64,000 bases of DNA from Bradyrhizobium cytisi (GTDB lineage: Bacteria > Pseudomonadota > Alphaproteobacteria > Rhizobiales > Xanthobacteraceae), in the NCBI RefSeq assembly GCF_008123515.1, contig NZ_VSSR01000005.1, positions 62,001 through 126,000 of the forward strand. Reading direction: 5' to 3'. Under the pieces are notes generated by a model, which saw nothing but the letters and a program-made list of their open reading frames with translations, was not told the DNA's origin and searched no databases. Both the position numbers and the translations under genes were made by a program. Shown here one piece after another: positions 62,053 to 64,000 of the stretch (its first letter is position 1; the number at the start of each line of letters is the position of its first letter).

Positions 62053-62709
62053 ATGCTGAACTTGACCCAGAGCAGCTCGGTTGCATCGCGTTACCAATCC
62101 AGGGAGTCCATTTTCAACATTTCCAACCGTGCTCCTCCAATCCTCTCCAGTGACCGTCGGTCCGACGTGCGCGATGAAATGTACGCAGCCCTTGGCCGTA
62201 TCGGCTGCGCGCACATCTTGCTCAAACACAACCGTGTGGTCGAGGTGAGCCCGACGGGCCAGGCCATACTGGAGCGCCGTTGTGGATCCGCTCTGGATAC
62301 GAGATCGCTGTCCGGCGCTGTAAGGGAACTCGTAAAATGCGCGGGCGTCGAAGTTCCTGCGGGTTCGATGGCGTGGCTGGCAACGTCCTCCCGCGAAGGC
62401 ATAACGAGCCTGGTCAATCAGATAGCCAATGTCTGGTCGGACGACACCTGCGCCATCGTCCTGCTCGACCTCGATGCTCGTCCGGAGCCGTCGCCCCGAA
62501 CGCTGCAACGCTTGTTTGGCCTCACGACCGCTGAGATTCATGTCGCCATCGAATTGGCACGCGGCGGCAATTTGCTCGACATTGCCCGTTCTCAACAGTT
62601 GAGCCGAACGACAATCCGCTCCCATCTCGCGTCGCTGTTCGTCAAGACACAGACGCGGCGCCAAGTGGAGCTTGTCTCTCTCTTGGGACGTATCGCCCTG
62701 ATACCTTAA
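62053..62709 (+). CDS. LuxR-type HTH transcriptional regulator
   Basis: A 218-residue regulator. The first 140 residues resemble no named domain strongly but have a PAS-like strand pattern (IGCAHILLKHNRVVEVSPTGQAILERR). The C-terminal LuxR-like HTH is LQRLFGLTTAEIHVAIELAR, IARSQQLSRTTIRSHLASLF (residues about 155-205). It lies 236 bases after the exoF-like gene in the same direction and converges with the HlyD gene; it may regulate the polysaccharide or secretion genes (inference from position). The 236-base gap shows nothing recognisable. Confidence 0.87.
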   Translation: MLNLTQSSSVASRYQSRESIFNISNRAPPILSSDRRSDVRDEMYAALGRIGCAHILLKHNRVVEVSPTGQAILERRCGSALDTRSLSGAVRELVKCAGVEVPAGSMAWLATSSREGITSLVNQIANVWSDDTCAIVLLDLDARPEPSPRTLQRLFGLTTAEIHVAIELARGGNLLDIARSQQLSRTTIRSHLASLFVKTQTRRQVELVSLLGRIALIP

Positions 62710-62824
62710 CTACATTACTTCCGTTTCCGACCTACTCTGCTGCCGAGGGGCGCATCCAAGCGATGATCGTCGTGAGGCCACTCTCCGGCGAGTTTCACCG
62801 GCATGGCCCTGGGGCGCCGCCCGA

Positions 62825-62868
62825 CGGCCAAAGAGGCTTGCTCATCCATCCTCAGAGCCTCCTGGCCG
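62825..62868 (-). terminator. Hairpin after the hlyD-type gene
   Basis: CGGCC and GAGGCT (62825-62838) pair with AGCCTC and GGCCG (62856-62868), leaving short internal loops. It starts at the base next to the hlyD stop codon, on the - strand. Without a T-run it is a weak terminator call. Confidence 0.3.
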
Positions 62869-64000
62869 CTATCTTTCCCGTAATATTTCCTGATTGTAGC
62901 GCGTCAACGGTGAGAGCAGGTAGCTGATGATGCGTCGCGAACCCGTCCTGATCTCGACGGTCACCGCCATTCCGGGCGACAGCTGGACGGTCCGACCCTC
63001 TATCTCCATCGAGGTACGGTCGAGGCTGACGCGGGCCGCATAGATCAGCTCCTGCCCTTTCGGCTCGCTGGACGCGATCTCCGTTCCGCCGGACTGATCC
63101 CTCGCCCCGTCCTCACGCCGATCACGTATGATTGCATCCCGTGAAACGCTGAGCACCCGACCATTCAGCAGGCCATAGCGGGTAAAATTGAAAGTATCGA
63201 TCTTGATTGCGACAGTCTGCCCCGGAACGACAAAGCCAATATCTCGGTTCGATATCAGCGCCTCAATCTCGAAATCCGGATTCAATGAAACTACGGCCGC
63301 CAGTGTTTGCGCCGGTGTGACCACGCCACCGATCGTGTGCACCGCCAGCTGCTGCACCACGCCATCGACCGGCGCGGTGAGAATCTGCAGCTTCGCCTTT
63401 TGCTCCGCCTTGATCATGTCCTGAGCGAGACCGGCGGCCCGCTGTTCGGCCTTGGACAGATCGTCATAGAGCGCTCGCCGGAACTCCGCTTCCGCTTTGG
63501 ATCTGGCCTGCGCGAGACTCGCCGTCGCGGCCTCCGCTTCGCGGAGCCGACTCTGCTGGACCAGAACGTCATGCTGTTGGCCGACCAGTTCCTGAGCCTC
63601 GGTCAGGTAGGTGATCTTGGACCCGATCGCCTTGTCGTAGAGATATTTGCGAACGTTCACACGCTCCTCGAGGAGGGGGATGGTTGCATCGAGTTTGGAT
63701 ATCGTCGCCGCGATGGTCTCGCTCTCAGCCTTTTTCTGTCCCAACTGCCTGTCGAGCTCCGACAGCCTTGTGCTGTGCTCTGCCATCTGGCTGGCCAGGA
63801 ACTGACGATGCAGCTCGATCGCCTGCTGGCTGGCTCCTATCGGAGGGGCGAACGCCGCCATCGGATCGCCGGGTGCCAGCGCCGCGCGCAACCTGGCACT
63901 GTCAAGCTGCGTAGCAACCAGGTCGCTCTTCACGTGATCAAGTTCGGCGGCAGTGATAGTTGGATCCAGTTCGATCAACACGTCACCCGCCTTGACCATC
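62869..64000 (-). CDS. HlyD-family type I secretion adaptor, 5' end outside window
   Basis: About 377 residues of a membrane-fusion protein are visible and the frame stays open to the window end, so the N-terminal membrane anchor is missing. Seen are the lipoyl half-motif VKAGDVLIELDPTITAAELD, a long coiled coil (about 60-200 of the visible part: LSELDRQLGQKKAESETIAA, YDKAIGSKITYLTEAQELVG), the second lipoyl half ILTAPVDGVVQQLAVHTIGG and the C-terminal PGQTVAIKIDTFNFTRYGLL and ISYLLSPLTRYNQEILRER. It links an inner-membrane ABC exporter with TolC. The exporter ATPase is expected just beyond the window. A plausible substrate is the giant exoprotein. Confidence 0.93.
   Translation of the reverse strand, partial: MVKAGDVLIELDPTITAAELDHVKSDLVATQLDSARLRAALAPGDPMAAFAPPIGASQQAIELHRQFLASQMAEHSTRLSELDRQLGQKKAESETIAATISKLDATIPLLEERVNVRKYLYDKAIGSKITYLTEAQELVGQQHDVLVQQSRLREAEAATASLAQARSKAEAEFRRALYDDLSKAEQRAAGLAQDMIKAEQKAKLQILTAPVDGVVQQLAVHTIGGVVTPAQTLAAVVSLNPDFEIEALISNRDIGFVVPGQTVAIKIDTFNFTRYGLLNGRVLSVSRDAIIRDRREDGARDQSGGTEIASSEPKGQELIYAARVSLDRTSMEIEGRTVQLSPGMAVTVEIRTGSRRIISYLLSPLTRYNQEILRER

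Overview
The window reads as chromosomal DNA of a metabolically versatile soil alphaproteobacterium, most likely Bradyrhizobium or a close relative. This rests on the high G+C composition, the RpiR-controlled iol genes, the ExoF/ExoY-type polysaccharide genes and the density of ABC importers and of LysR/AraC/GntR/LuxR regulators. I see no transposase, integrase, tRNA, rRNA or CRISPR array.

Region 1 (about 1-24.4 kb) looks like a catabolic super-cluster for a nitrogen-containing, probably ring-shaped, substrate. It opens with a biotin carboxylase (cut by the window edge) and PxpB/PxpC-like carboxyltransferase-fold subunits, followed by LysR and AraC regulators. Next come hydantoinase/oxoprolinase A and B and a three-subunit molybdenum hydroxylase (FAD, 2Fe-2S, Mo subunits), all on +. 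Then on - are a RutF-like flavin reductase, an M20-type N-carbamoyl/allantoate amidohydrolase, an alpha/beta hydrolase, a PLP aminotransferase, an SDR and a GntR regulator. Divergent from GntR on + are an ABC importer with an NMT1/THI5-type binding protein (ATPase, binding protein, two permeases), a class II aldolase and a flavin-dependent monooxygenase.

Region 2 (about 24.4-42.6 kb) is carbohydrate/inositol catabolism. One - strand set encodes a xylose-type ABC importer with an SDR and an AraC regulator. A second - strand set encodes another sugar importer with two Gfo/Idh/MocA dehydrogenases, one of them IolG-like. Divergent on + are an RpiR regulator, iolD, iolE, two more Gfo/Idh/MocA dehydrogenases and an SDR. 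Inverted repeats in the divergent promoter and before iolD are candidate operators; iolB and iolC are not in the window.

Region 3 (about 42.6-64 kb) is about the cell surface. A single - strand gene of 8.4 kb encodes a 2800-residue exoprotein built from two copies of the module [beta-rich propeller-like domain, array of 121-residue repeats, phosphoesterase domain], with four repeats in one module and six in the other. It has no N-terminal signal peptide, and a HlyD-type type I secretion adaptor begins at the far edge of the window. Between them lie glmS, a small DUF6894-type gene, two LuxR-type regulators (one with a receiver lacking the phosphorylation residues) separated by a leader rich in repeats, and a polysaccharide cluster: sugar-1-phosphate nucleotidyltransferase, PLP sugar aminotransferase, ExoY-type sugar transferase, LegB-like 4,6-dehydratase, ExoF-like export protein and a third LuxR-type regulator. 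I infer that this set makes an amino-dideoxy-sugar-containing polysaccharide and a secreted matrix-type enzyme, but this is not proven by sequence alone.
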